A stretch of DNA of 64,000 nt from positions 1-64,000 of the forward strand of contig NZ_JACHHN010000004.1 of assembly GCF_014202765.1 (NCBI RefSeq). Reading direction: 5' to 3'. Shown here piece by piece: positions 18,532-27,754 of this stretch. Position numbers and translations under genes: made by a program. This DNA comes from Silvimonas terrae (GTDB taxonomy: Bacteria; Pseudomonadota; Gammaproteobacteria; Burkholderiales; Chitinibacteraceae). Every line of letters begins with the position of its first letter. Within the stretch, counting starts at the first letter, position 1. The notes under the pieces are model-generated. The model worked only from the letters and a program-made list of their open reading frames with translations. It made no database searches and was not told the DNA's origin.

Positions 18532-20535
18532 ATGAATCTTGATCACCTGAACCCCCCGCAACGCGCGGCTGTAAAGTACCTGGACGGCCCCTGCCTTGTG
18601 CTGGCGGGCGCGGGATCGGGCAAGACGCGGGTGATCACACAGAAAATTGCCTATCTCATCACCGCAGCGCAGATGGACGCGCGCAATATCGCCGCCATCA
18701 CCTTTACCAACAAAGCCGCGCGGGAAATGAACGAGCGGGTGGGTACGTTATTACCGCCAGACAAACTGCGCGGGCTGACGGTCAGCACGTTTCACTCGCT
18801 GGGCATGCGCATCCTGCGTGAAGAAGCGCGCCATCTGGGCTACAAGCCGCAGTTCTCCATCCTGGATAGTGGCGATCAGTGGAAGATCATCTCTGACATT
18901 CTCACCACCACTGACAAGCAGCTGATCCGCAGCACGATCTCGCGCATTTCCATGCTCAAGTCAGACCGGGTCTCACCAGATAAAGCCATGCTGAGCGCAG
19001 ATTCTGAGGGCGAATTGCATCTGGCCAAACTCTACCGCCAGTACCAGGACACGCTGCAAGCCTACCAGGCGGTGGACTTTGACGATTTGATCCGCCTGCC
19101 GGTGGACTTGTTTGCCCAATTTGAAGAGGTGCGCGCCAAGTGGCAACAGCGCCTGCGTTATCTGCTGATTGATGAATATCAGGACACCAATAACACGCAG
19201 TACGAGTTGCTCAAGCAACTGACCGGGAGCTCTGGCAAGTTCACGGCGGTGGGTGACGATGACCAGTCTATTTACGCCTGGCGCGGGGCCAACGTGGAAA
19301 ACCTGGCGCTGCTGAAAACCGACTTTCCCAGCCTGGAAATCATCAAGCTGGAACAGAACTACCGCTCTGTGGCGCGCATTCTGAAATGCGCCAACGCCGT
19401 GATCAGCAACAACCCCAAACTGTTTGAAAAGACCTTGTGGTCTGATCTGGGCATTGGTGATCCGATCCAGGTAATTGAAGCCAAGAGCGAAGAAGCCGAG
19501 GCCGAAATGGTGGCCATGAACATGCTCAACCACAAGTTTCTGAACAACACCAAATTCAGCGATTACGCCGTGCTGTACCGGGGCAACCACCAGGCACGGA
19601 TTATCGAAACCCAATTGCGTGAGCACCGTATTCCCTATGTCATGGCGGGTGGGCAGTCGTTTTTTGACCGTGCCGAAATCAAGGACGTGCTGTCTTATCT
19701 GCGGCTGATTGCCAATGAAGACGATGATCCGGCCTTCATCCGTGCCATTACCACGCCCAAGCGCGGCGTTGGCAATGTGACGCTTGAACGCCTGGGCGCT
19801 TACGCCAACCAGCGCCAGATTTCGCTATTTACCGCCGCGTTTGAAGAAGGTTTTATCCACCAGGTACAGCCTCAACAATACGAAGCGCTGCACACCTTCT
19901 GTGAATTCATCAACCGCATGCAACCGCGCGCGCAGCGCGAAGATGCCGGTTCGGTGCTGGTTGATCTGTTGCAGGCCATTGATTACGAAACCTGGCTGTA
20001 CGACAGCGACGATCCCAAGCCCGCCGAAGCCAAGTGGAAGAACGTGCAGGACTTTGTTGGCTGGGTCAAAAAGCACGGCGAAGAAAAGGGCAAGAACCTG
20101 ATTGAGGTTACCCAGACCATCGCCCTGATTACCATGCTCGAAGGCCGGGACGAAGAAGAAGTGGATGCCGTACGCATGTCCACCCTGCATGCGTCCAAAG
20201 GCCTGGAATATCCGCACGTGTTCTTGATTGGCTGCGAGGAAGACATCCTGCCGCACGCCAACTCCATCGAAAGCGGCATGGTGGAAGAAGAACGCCGGCT
20301 GATGTACGTGGGCATCACCCGCGCGCAGCGCTCGCTGACCATCAGCTATTGCGGCAAACGCCGCCGTGCGGGCGAGTGGCAAATTGTGGAACCGTCCCGC
20401 TTCTTGCGGGAACTACCGCCGGATGAAATCCGCGTGATTGGTCGCCTTGCGCCGGACAAAGGACAAAACCAGGTCACCAAAACCGAAGGCCGTGCCACGC
20501 TGGCCGGTTTGATGAACAAGCTGGGCAGCATGTAA
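18532..20535 (+). CDS. rep: ATP-dependent DNA helicase Rep (UvrD/Rep superfamily 1)
   Basis: This 3'-5' helicase helps replication forks past obstacles. The 667-residue protein carries all superfamily-1A motifs: Walker A LAGAGSGKT near residue 25, Walker B/motif II IDEYQDTN, motif III GDDDQSIYAWRGA, motif V STLHASKGLE and motif VI EERRLMYVGITRAQ. The beginning, LNPPQRAAVKYLDGPCLVLA, matches Rep more closely than UvrD. I chose the ATG at 18532 over a TTG four codons earlier. Confidence 0.94.
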   Translation: MNLDHLNPPQRAAVKYLDGPCLVLAGAGSGKTRVITQKIAYLITAAQMDARNIAAITFTNKAAREMNERVGTLLPPDKLRGLTVSTFHSLGMRILREEARHLGYKPQFSILDSGDQWKIISDILTTTDKQLIRSTISRISMLKSDRVSPDKAMLSADSEGELHLAKLYRQYQDTLQAYQAVDFDDLIRLPVDLFAQFEEVRAKWQQRLRYLLIDEYQDTNNTQYELLKQLTGSSGKFTAVGDDDQSIYAWRGANVENLALLKTDFPSLEIIKLEQNYRSVARILKCANAVISNNPKLFEKTLWSDLGIGDPIQVIEAKSEEAEAEMVAMNMLNHKFLNNTKFSDYAVLYRGNHQARIIETQLREHRIPYVMAGGQSFFDRAEIKDVLSYLRLIANEDDDPAFIRAITTPKRGVGNVTLERLGAYANQRQISLFTAAFEEGFIHQVQPQQYEALHTFCEFINRMQPRAQREDAGSVLVDLLQAIDYETWLYDSDDPKPAEAKWKNVQDFVGWVKKHGEEKGKNLIEVTQTIALITMLEGRDEEEVDAVRMSTLHASKGLEYPHVFLIGCEEDILPHANSIESGMVEEERRLMYVGITRAQRSLTISYCGKRRRAGEWQIVEPSRFLRELPPDEIRVIGRLAPDKGQNQVTKTEGRATLAGLMNKLGSM

Positions 20536-20674
20536 AACGCCTGGCAAATGTGCAAGAATATCGCAACAGCATAAGTATTAATGTCGATACAAAGCTGTCA
20601 ATACGCTACTGAGCTGTTACATTAAAAGCATCAGTGCTGCCTATTTCCAAAGAAAGCCGCCAGCGGACTCGCCC

Positions 20675-20881
20675 ATGAACTCTATTGTTTCCAGCGCCCT
20701 TGTCGCCTATGCGCCCAGTCTTGTGACCAGCGTCGGCTCGCTGCCCGTGCGCGCGGTGGCAGAGACGGTGGGTGCCGCCGCGTCGGTGGTCGGGACGGCG
20801 GTTTCTGCGATTGGTAGTGGTGTCTCTGCTGTGGGCAGCGGCATCAGCACCATCGGACGGGCGATAGATACGTATGTATGA
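20675..20881 (+). CDS. Small hypothetical protein with glycine-zipper-like repeats
   Basis: A 68-residue frame with an N-terminal hydrophobic part and three near-heptad units (VSAIGSG, VSAVGSG, ISTIGRA) at about residues 42-62. This pattern can pack membrane or amphipathic helices. It has its own gap after rep (about 140 nt) and a strong terminator 13 nt after the stop, which support a real transcript. The ribosome binding site is weak and I recognise no family. It could be a small membrane protein, a toxin-like peptide, or not translated. Confidence 0.5.
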   Translation: MNSIVSSALVAYAPSLVTSVGSLPVRAVAETVGAAASVVGTAVSAIGSGVSAVGSGISTIGRAIDTYV

Positions 20882-20894
20882 GCGTTCAGGCGCC

Positions 20895-20932
20895 CTAATA
20901 AAAAAACCGGCCTGAGCCGGTTTTTTTATTAG
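20895..20932. terminator. Bidirectional terminator between the small ORF and rlmD
   Basis: Perfect 17-bp arms (CTAATAAAAAAACCGGC and its complement) around a 4-nt loop. A/T tracts on both sides of the GC core let it serve both convergent genes. Confidence 0.9.
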
Positions 20933-20942
20933 CGGTGCGCGA

Positions 20943-22244
20943 TCAATCCTTCTCAAACAACGCCATCGATTCTACATGCCCGGTGTGCGGGAACATGTTC
21001 ACCACGCCCGCGGACCTGAGCTTGTAGCCCTTCACATTCACCAGCACGTTGGCATCGCGCGCCAGGGTGGAGGGGCTACAGGATACGTACACAATGCGCT
21101 TGGGGCCGTGTTCGGCGCTGATGGATTTGACCAGTTCCATCGCGCCGTCACGTGGCGGGTCGATCAGCATCTTGTCGAAGTGGCCTAGTTTATCCAGCCA
21201 CTCTTCGGTCATTTCAAACAGGTTGGCCACCTTGAAATCGGTCAGGTGTTCCAGCTGGTTGAAACGCGCGCCTTCAAAGGCACGGTCAACCAGTTGCTGC
21301 AGGCCTTCCATGCCCAGCACTTTGGCGCCACGGCGGGCGATGGGCAGCGTGAAATTGCCCAGCCCACAGAACATATCGGCAATGACTTCACCCGGTTGCG
21401 GGTCCAGCAGACGCATGGCGCGGTCAACCATCACACGGTTTACGGCGTGATTCACCTGGGTGAATTCGGTGGGCTTGAACGGCATGGTGATGCCGTATTC
21501 AGGCAATTCATACGTCAGCGCCGGCGCGTCTTTGGGGTAGAGCGGGTAGGCGGTATCCGGGCCTTTGGGTTGCAGCCAGATCTGGACATTCCACTGATCG
21601 GCATAGGCTTTGAAGTGCGCTTCATCGGCCTCGGTGATGGCGTCCATATTGCGGAACACCAGCACGGTGACGTGCTCGCCAGCGGCGATTTCGATCTGCG
21701 GCATGCGGTTGTAAATAGAAAGCTTGCCGACCAGTTCACGCATCGGCACCAGTTGGTCCGAGAGGAACTTGGGCAGCACATGACATTCAGTCATGTCCGC
21801 AATGAAGGACGACCGCTTTTCATGAAAACCGACCAGCACACCGCCCTTTTTGGCGACGTCACGCACGGAGAGCCGCGCGCGGTGGCGGTAGCCCCATTGC
21901 GGGCCGTAAATGGCCGGCAGCAGGGTTTCCGGCTTCACCGTGCCGATGCGTTCCAGATTATCTTCCAGCACGCGTTGTTTGGCGGCCACCTGGGCGGTGA
22001 ACTCCATATGCTGCAAGGAGCAGCCACCGCAAACCCCAAAATGCGGGCATTTGGGCTTGGTCCGCATAAAGCTTTCGGTGTGAATTTGCATGGCCTGCGC
22101 ATTCTCGAAATTGGGCTTTTTGCGGTAGGTATTGTAGGTAACGGTTTCGAACGGCAGTGCGCCGTCGACAAAAATGGTTTTGCCCTCAACGCGGGCAACG
22201 CCGTGACCTTCGTGGTCCAGTGATTCAATCCGGGCTTGCGGCAT
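20943..22244 (-). CDS. rlmD: 23S rRNA (uracil-1939-C5)-methyltransferase RlmD
   Basis: A 433-residue RumA-type enzyme that methylates U1939 of 23S rRNA with S-adenosylmethionine. An N-terminal TRAM domain (about 1-50) precedes a 4Fe-4S cluster site with Cys66, Cys72 and Cys75 ([10 protein letters not shown]) and a further Cys in TECH. The SAM domain follows with [10 protein letters not shown], and the catalytic Cys389 lies in [13 protein letters not shown] chose the ATG at 22244 because the TRAM domain starts there; upstream codons add unrelated sequence. It shares a bidirectional terminator with the small ORF. Confidence 0.94.
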   Translation of the reverse strand: MPQARIESLDHEGHGVARVEGKTIFVDGALPFETVTYNTYRKKPNFENAQAMQIHTESFMRTKPKCPHFGVCGGCSLQHMEFTAQVAAKQRVLEDNLERIGTVKPETLLPAIYGPQWGYRHRARLSVRDVAKKGGVLVGFHEKRSSFIADMTECHVLPKFLSDQLVPMRELVGKLSIYNRMPQIEIAAGEHVTVLVFRNMDAITEADEAHFKAYADQWNVQIWLQPKGPDTAYPLYPKDAPALTYELPEYGITMPFKPTEFTQVNHAVNRVMVDRAMRLLDPQPGEVIADMFCGLGNFTLPIARRGAKVLGMEGLQQLVDRAFEGARFNQLEHLTDFKVANLFEMTEEWLDKLGHFDKMLIDPPRDGAMELVKSISAEHGPKRIVYVSCSPSTLARDANVLVNVKGYKLRSAGVVNMFPHTGHVESMALFEKD

Positions 22245-22324
22245 GGGGTATCCAGGAACTGCCTGACAAAACAGTCGATTATACCGCAGCGCACGCCTTG
22301 TCTTTACACAAGACCGCATTTACG

Positions 22325-22369
22325 CCCAATAAAAAAACCGGAGCACAGGTCTCCGGTTTTTTTATTGGG
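22325..22369. terminator. Terminator downstream of the WHy lipoprotein gene
   Basis: Perfect 19-bp arms (CCCAATAAAAAAACCGGAG) with a 7-nt loop. It ends the minus-strand thioesterase-lipoprotein transcript and insulates rlmD. Confidence 0.9.
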
Positions 22370-22394
22370 TGCGGGTTGCGGGCCGGGCCTGAGC

Positions 22395-22874
22395 TCAGAA
22401 ACGCAGGTTTTTGGGCAACCAGTCATCCCGCGGGGGCATGTCGCCAGATTTACTGAAGGCAATGCCATCTGGTTTAACCGGCAGATAAATCCGCCCGGTC
22501 AGTTTGTAGGTGGGGGCTTCATCGCTCTTGAGCGCGCGCAATTGCTTGACCAGTTGGGCAATATTGCTGACCACCTCGATATGCAGCGTAACTTCACCCA
22601 GTGCCGGAATCGTCATTTGCTCGTTAGAGACGCCCTGCGCCATCTCGATGCCGTTAACCGACAAACGCGCATCCAGACCCGACACAGCGACAGAGATATT
22701 GTTGGGGTTTTGCACAGTCAGCGCCAATACAAAGCGCTGTTGAAAGAACGTCGCGTCCTTGAGCGTGAAGCCGGCCAGCGAAATACGCGGCTTTTCCCAG
22801 CTCATGGGCAAACCACTGCAGCCGGCCAGCATCAACATGGCCAGTGCCAGCACGATCCCGATTACGCGGCGCAT
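22395..22874 (-). CDS. WHy/LEA14-like domain lipoprotein
   Basis: A 159-residue lipoprotein. The signal peptide ends in lipobox LAGC with the lipidated Cys near residue 19. The mature part is one WHy (water stress and hypersensitive response)/LEA14 beta-sandwich domain, recognisable by FVLALTVQNPNNISVAVSGL. These domains are linked to stress or desiccation tolerance, but the bacterial role is poorly defined. It starts 4 nt after the thioesterase gene ends, so the two are one operon. Confidence 0.85.
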   Translation of the reverse strand: MRRVIGIVLALAMLMLAGCSGLPMSWEKPRISLAGFTLKDATFFQQRFVLALTVQNPNNISVAVSGLDARLSVNGIEMAQGVSNEQMTIPALGEVTLHIEVVSNIAQLVKQLRALKSDEAPTYKLTGRIYLPVKPDGIAFSKSGDMPPRDDWLPKNLRF

Positions 22875-22878
22875 GGCG

Positions 22879-23286
22879 TTATTCCCCTGCCAGCAACTGG
22901 AAGCGTTCGGCAATGTCGCCCTGCATGGGCAACGCACCTTGCACGTCGGCGTGGATCACCGCGACGGTGACATCGGCTTCGGCTACCACCTTGCCGTTGT
23001 CGGCCCGCACAATACGCTGCTCCACAATGACATGGCGCTCGCCCATGGCGCCGGAGCGGGTTTCCACCACCAACAGGTCACCCATGGTGGCAGGCCGCTT
23101 GTAGCGGATATCAATGCGGCTGACGACCAGTGCATACTGACGTTGCATAAACCATTCCAGATCGCCGTGAGACTCCATCATGCCCCAGCGGGCTTCTTCC
23201 AGAAACTCAAGGTAGCGCGCGTTGTTCACGTGGCCATACAGGTCAAGGTGATACCCGCGAACCTTGATTTCGGTACGAAACGGCAT
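22879..23286 (-). CDS. Acyl-CoA thioesterase, FadM/YbgC-like hot-dog fold
   Basis: A 135-residue single hot-dog protein with the 4HBT signature YHLDLYGHVNNARYLEFLEE near residues 11-30, where Asp and His-Asn-Asn match the FadM active-site region. The likely role is hydrolysis of an acyl-CoA in the cytoplasm; the chain-length preference cannot be read. I chose the ATG at 23286. It heads a two-gene operon with the WHy lipoprotein and is divergent from the AsmA-like gene, with a perfect palindrome in between. Confidence 0.85.
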   Translation of the reverse strand: MPFRTEIKVRGYHLDLYGHVNNARYLEFLEEARWGMMESHGDLEWFMQRQYALVVSRIDIRYKRPATMGDLLVVETRSGAMGERHVIVEQRIVRADNGKVVAEADVTVAVIHADVQGALPMQGDIAERFQLLAGE

Positions 23287-23353
23287 TGCAACTCCAGACA
23301 AAATTGTTATTTGAGCGAGTTATGTGAACGTCAGCACAGCGGAACCCATCCAT

Positions 23354-23367
23354 AGAGCACGTGCTCT
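23354..23367. promoter_or_regulatory. 14-bp perfect palindrome in the thioesterase/AsmA divergent promoter region
   Basis: AGAGCACGTGCTCT is perfectly self-complementary and lies 67 nt upstream of the thioesterase start and 79 nt upstream of the AsmA-like start. It could be an operator for a TetR-like or other dimeric regulator; none is encoded next to it. Confidence 0.4.
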
Positions 23368-23446
23368 TTGCTTAATCCCGCCCCCTTAGGGATAATCCCA
23401 AGACCATCGGCAACTCATACTTACACAAAAACCAGCATCGCTCCAG

Positions 23447-25729
23447 ATGGACCTGCGCCACTCCCTCCCTTTCCGGCTAGTCTTATTGTTGATTGTGGCT
23501 CTGATCGCCACGGTCGGCATTGTGCCGTGGTTTCTCCAGGCAGACTTCGCCCAGGCCGCGCTGGCCACGCAGATGTCGCATGACAATCAGCGTGCGCTCA
23601 GCGTGCAGGGACGCACGCGTCTTGTGATCTTGCCCCGCCCGGCGCTGTTGCTGGACAAGGTCACGCTCAGCGAGCCCAATCATCCCGAACGCATTTTTGC
23701 CCAGGCTGACCATGTGCGGGTGGAATTCTCGGTATGGCCACTGCTACGCTCCCGTTCAGTGGTGGTCCACCGGCTGGACCTGGATCACCCGCAAGTGCAT
23801 ATCGAGCGCCAGCCCGACGGTACCTACAACTTTGACGACCTGCTGCAAAAGCGGGAAGCCGGTGCGCGCATCAACTTTGATATTGACCGGGTCGCGTTCA
23901 ACGATGGTGACCTGGTTTATCGCGACAATGGTCTGAATGAGTACTTCCGCCTGGCGCGCCTGCAATGGAATATGGACAAGCTGGGTGACCCCAAAAACGG
24001 CGAACTGGCGCTAGAGGGCGAATTACAGGTGGGCCCGCCCGCTGCTGTGCAATGGCGCGGACGCGTCAAGGGGGGGGCCGCCATGCGCTACCACGCGCAA
24101 GAACGGCGCTTGCTGGTGGCCGATCTCAAGCTCAATCTGGCACAGCAGGGTGACAGCTCCCCCGCACTGAAAGTATCTGATGCCGAAGTCAGCGTGACCG
24201 GTAACCTGGTGTACGGCTGGCAACCGTTGCGACTGAATGGCGGTGATCTGCACGTGTCTGCGTCTGGCAAACGGGCGGACCAACACTGGACGGGCGAACT
24301 GGATCTGCCGGAAATCGGCGTGGCCCGCAATGTGCTGTCGCTGGATAAACTCAAACTCCAGGTGGACATGAAAAGCCCCGGCAACAGGCTGTCTGCCAGC
24401 ATGAAAGTGCCGCGACTGGCAGGCGTTCAGGGCGGTTTGCTGCGCGCAGATAACGCCAGCATTGATGTGTCGCTCGATAGCCCGGGCCAGAAATTCTCGG
24501 CGCAGTTTGTCAGCCCACTGGAAATGCAGGGCGGTACGCGTTTTTCCCTGCCTGCCTACAAACTCACTGGCACGTATAGCAATACTGCGCTGCCGCGCGG
24601 TGAAATCGGGCTGGAGCTCACCGGCAACAGCACGCTGGATTTGCGTTCTGAGTTCCTGCACCTGGCCAGCAACGGTCAACTGGATCACGAACCGGTGTCG
24701 ATGAGCCTGGGTGTGAACGATTTTGTGCAGCCGGAATACCAGTTTGACTTCAATATCAGCCGGCTTGACCTGACGCCGTATCTGCCGGTGGTGAGCGAAG
24801 GCGCACGCCAGGTCGACCAGAGCAAGGACATTGACTTCACCTGGTTGCGCCACGCCCGCGCACAAGGGCAAGTACGCATTGGTGAACTGGTGGTGAAAAA
24901 CCTGCATGTCGATGACATTGCCATGAACTTCACCGCGCGCGATCGCAAACTGACCATGGACCCGCTGGAGGCCACACTCTACGAAGGTCAGCTCAAGGGC
25001 AGCATGCAGATCGACACCACCGGTGATATGCCGGTTTTCCGGGCCCGTCAGCGGCTGACGGATACCAATATCAATACCTTGCTGGTCGACGTGCTGGATA
25101 CCAGCCGCTTTGAAGGGCGCGGTCAGGTCGATCTGGATATCTCTGCCACTGGCACCTCGCTGGAAGACTTGCGCCGCACCACCAACGGCAGCGCGCATCT
25201 GCAATTGAAAGAAGGGGCGATTCGCGGCATCGACGTGGAAGCCCTGTTGCGCAATACCAGCAAACAACTGGCCCTGCTGGGCAGCGAAGTCACCCAGCCA
25301 TCCGACCAGGATGCACGCACCCGCTTCACCCAGTTGCAAGCCAGCCTGCAGATCAAGGACGGTGTGGCGCGTAACAATGATCTTGCGGTCGGCACCGGCG
25401 TGGTCAAGCTCACCGGCGGCGGCGCCATTAACCTGGGCCAGGGTTATATCGATTATCAGATGCTGGCATCAACCAGTTCCCGCCTGCCGGAGCTGGCCAG
25501 TCTGGCTGGTCTGACCCTGCCGATCACGCTATCGGGCCCACTGGCATCGCCGGACTATCACGTGGACTATGCCAGCGTGAAAGAACAGTTCATTGCCCGG
25601 CAAAAAGCCGCCGCAGAAAAAGCGGCAGCAGCCAAGGCCGCAGCCGCCAAAGCCGCGCAAAAACAGAACAAGAGCAAAGCCGCCTCTGCGCCCACGCCAG
25701 CCAAACCCACGCCCCCCAAAAAGAAGTAA
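23447..25729 (+). CDS. AsmA-family protein
   Basis: A 760-residue envelope protein anchored by one N-terminal membrane helix (about residues 10-30). The long periplasmic beta-rich body has the AsmA N-terminal block DKVTLSEPNHPERIFAQADH and the C-terminal domain with ATGTSLEDLRRTTNGSAHLQ. AsmA proteins resemble bridge-like lipid-transfer proteins and affect outer-membrane assembly. The tail (about 715-760) is a low-complexity Ala/Lys/Pro extension, likely disordered. The gene ends 8 nt before mutY, as in other betaproteobacteria. Confidence 0.9.
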   Translation: MDLRHSLPFRLVLLLIVALIATVGIVPWFLQADFAQAALATQMSHDNQRALSVQGRTRLVILPRPALLLDKVTLSEPNHPERIFAQADHVRVEFSVWPLLRSRSVVVHRLDLDHPQVHIERQPDGTYNFDDLLQKREAGARINFDIDRVAFNDGDLVYRDNGLNEYFRLARLQWNMDKLGDPKNGELALEGELQVGPPAAVQWRGRVKGGAAMRYHAQERRLLVADLKLNLAQQGDSSPALKVSDAEVSVTGNLVYGWQPLRLNGGDLHVSASGKRADQHWTGELDLPEIGVARNVLSLDKLKLQVDMKSPGNRLSASMKVPRLAGVQGGLLRADNASIDVSLDSPGQKFSAQFVSPLEMQGGTRFSLPAYKLTGTYSNTALPRGEIGLELTGNSTLDLRSEFLHLASNGQLDHEPVSMSLGVNDFVQPEYQFDFNISRLDLTPYLPVVSEGARQVDQSKDIDFTWLRHARAQGQVRIGELVVKNLHVDDIAMNFTARDRKLTMDPLEATLYEGQLKGSMQIDTTGDMPVFRARQRLTDTNINTLLVDVLDTSRFEGRGQVDLDISATGTSLEDLRRTTNGSAHLQLKEGAIRGIDVEALLRNTSKQLALLGSEVTQPSDQDARTRFTQLQASLQIKDGVARNNDLAVGTGVVKLTGGGAINLGQGYIDYQMLASTSSRLPELASLAGLTLPITLSGPLASPDYHVDYASVKEQFIARQKAAAEKAAAAKAAAAKAAQKQNKSKAASAPTPAKPTPPKKK

Positions 25730-25737
25730 ACACCACC

Positions 25738-26775
25738 GTGACCGCTCCGTTTGCCGAACGCCTGCTTGCCTGGCACGCCAGCCATGGTCGTCATGATCTG
25801 CCTTGGCAAGTCAGCGACCCCTATCGGGTCTGGCTGTCAGAGATCATGTTGCAGCAAACGCAGGTCACTACGGTCATCCCCTATTACGCACGGTTCCTGG
25901 CCCGTTGCCCCACAGTGGCCGATCTGGCTGCTGCGCCGCACGACGACGTGATGGCTTTGTGGGCCGGTCTGGGTTACTACACCCGCGCCCGCAATCTGCA
26001 TGCGGCCGCCAAAAAAGTGATGAGCGAGTTTGGCGGCGTATTTCCACAAACGCCGGACGAAATTGCCACCCTGCCCGGCGTGGGGCGCTCTACCGCGGCG
26101 GCTATCGCCGCATTCAGTTTCAACACGCGCGCAGCCATTCTGGATGGCAACGTCAAACGCGTGCTGGCCCGCTGGGCCGGCATCGACGGCAATATCGCCA
26201 GCAAGGCCATCGAGAACCGCATGTGGGATCTGGCGCAATCCTTGTTGCCTGCCAGTGCAGACATACCCGCCTACACCCAGGCCATCATGGACCTGGGCGC
26301 AACGGTCTGCATGCCCAAAAAGCCCGCCTGTCTGACCTGCCCGATGATGGACGACTGCGTGGCGCGGCGGGAAGGCCGGCAACTGGAACTGCCCGCGCCC
26401 AAGCCAAAGAAAAAAATCCCGGAACGCCAGACCGTCATGCTGATGGTGCAGGACGGTGAGCGCATCTTGCTGGAGCAACGCCCGCCCACCGGCATCTGGG
26501 GTGGCTTGTGGGCACTGCCAGAGACGTCTTCCACGCTGGAAGCCGAAGCCGATTTTGCCGCCCGCTTTGGCCTTGCCATTGCACTGGAACCCGCGCTGCC
26601 AGAGCTGGTCCACGTTTTCACGCATTTCCGGCTGACCATTACCCCGCAACCGGCACGGGTGATCGGCGCGGGTAGCCTGAGATCGGATCAAACCCGCTGG
26701 TTTACCCGCCAGGAAGCACTCGCAGCCGGCATCCCGACCCCCTTGCGCAAGCTCTTGTTGCTACCGTCTGTATAA
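25738..26775 (+). CDS. mutY: A/G-specific adenine DNA glycosylase
   Basis: Removes adenine mispaired with 8-oxoguanine. The 345-residue protein has catalytic Glu35 (SEIMLQQTQ), a helix-hairpin-helix with LPGVGRSTA (112-120), catalytic Asp136 in ILDG and the 4Fe-4S loop Cys191, Cys198, Cys201, Cys207. A C-terminal Nudix-like domain (about 228-345) recognises 8-oxoG. The start is a GTG, immediately downstream of the AsmA-like gene. Confidence 0.95.
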   Translation: MTAPFAERLLAWHASHGRHDLPWQVSDPYRVWLSEIMLQQTQVTTVIPYYARFLARCPTVADLAAAPHDDVMALWAGLGYYTRARNLHAAAKKVMSEFGGVFPQTPDEIATLPGVGRSTAAAIAAFSFNTRAAILDGNVKRVLARWAGIDGNIASKAIENRMWDLAQSLLPASADIPAYTQAIMDLGATVCMPKKPACLTCPMMDDCVARREGRQLELPAPKPKKKIPERQTVMLMVQDGERILLEQRPPTGIWGGLWALPETSSTLEAEADFAARFGLAIALEPALPELVHVFTHFRLTITPQPARVIGAGSLRSDQTRWFTRQEALAAGIPTPLRKLLLLPSV

Positions 26776-26960
26776 GCAATTTCCAATTTGCTTAATAAAG
26801 CCGATAAACTTACAAGTTAAGCTGACGAAGCGCAGTGCCACGGTATGCAATAGCCGTTATGCTGCGCTCCAGACTGAACGGTCGTGTGAAATACCACGCC
26901 CCTCAACCCCAAAGAAATCTCAATTGCAACAATGATGTAGAAGTCCCTCAAGGATGGGAT

Positions 26961-27617
26961 ATGCGTGAACAAGCCTGGGATATCGTGATCGTTGGCAGTG
27001 GCCTTGCCGGGCTTTCCCGCGCGTGGGTTGCCCACCAGCGAGGCCTGAGCGTGGCGCTGCTGGAAAGCGGCGCTGATGATCGCGCGCCGGCAGAAGCCGG
27101 GCTCATCCTGCAACACGGACTGCCACCACAATTGTTGCCGCTGGATCGCCCCGCCCGCGAACGCTGGCAACGGGTACCCGGTGCCCTGCATGAAGCGGCC
27201 AGCGTCTCCTTGCTGCAGCGTGACGAACTGGAAGCGCGCGTACTGCGTGATTGCCTGTCTGGCGTTGCGCGTCTGGCCAGCAGCCCGTTGCCTGGTTTTC
27301 CGCCCGCCAGCGATGCAGAACAAATTGATCTGGGCGCGGCACTGCGTACCCTCAAATGCTGGTTGTCCCAGCGCATTGATTACTTCCCTGATCGCACCAT
27401 TCTGGCGGTCGAAAAAAGCTGCGTTTATACCCTTAATGGCATCATGCGGGCCGACCGCGTGGTGGTCACCGCCGATGCGTGCTCCCACTGGTTACCGCAT
27501 TCCTGGGCCGCCAGCACAGAGTCCACCAGCAACACCCCGGTAGAAATCATCGACCTTGAGCGCACCATGGCCTCCATCATGCATGCCGCTACACCTGGCC
27601 TTGCTGCCCAGCACTGA
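26961..27617 (+). CDS. Short FAD-binding oxidoreductase-like protein (DAO superfamily)
   Basis: A 218-residue protein starting with a clear dinucleotide-binding motif [17 protein letters not shown] (about 6-22) and ending its acidic beta strand in LLES. Later it shows the [10 protein letters not shown] strand expected near the end of the FAD domain. Related DAO-type oxidases are about 350-400 residues, so most of the substrate domain is missing. Both ends look clean: AAGGATG ribosome binding site and a downstream terminator. It may be a compact functional form or a decaying gene. Substrate unknown. Confidence 0.65.
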   Translation: MREQAWDIVIVGSGLAGLSRAWVAHQRGLSVALLESGADDRAPAEAGLILQHGLPPQLLPLDRPARERWQRVPGALHEAASVSLLQRDELEARVLRDCLSGVARLASSPLPGFPPASDAEQIDLGAALRTLKCWLSQRIDYFPDRTILAVEKSCVYTLNGIMRADRVVVTADACSHWLPHSWAASTESTSNTPVEIIDLERTMASIMHAATPGLAAQH

Positions 27618-27640
27618 GCGCCGACGCCCCCCGTTTTGAG

Positions 27641-27666
27641 AATGCCCGGTTCCGCCGGGCATTTTT
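27641..27666 (+). terminator. Intrinsic terminator after the short FAD gene
   Basis: AATGCCCGG-TTCC-CCGGGCATTTTT-like hairpin (arms TGCCCGG and CCGGGCA) followed by a T run. Confidence 0.8.
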
Positions 27667-27754
27667 GCGTGTGCAGAGTGATGCCGATTGTCACGTGAAT
27701 CCGGTATGCTTGCGGGTTCTTGTTGATCATCATTTTTCTCAAAGGATAAGCGCC

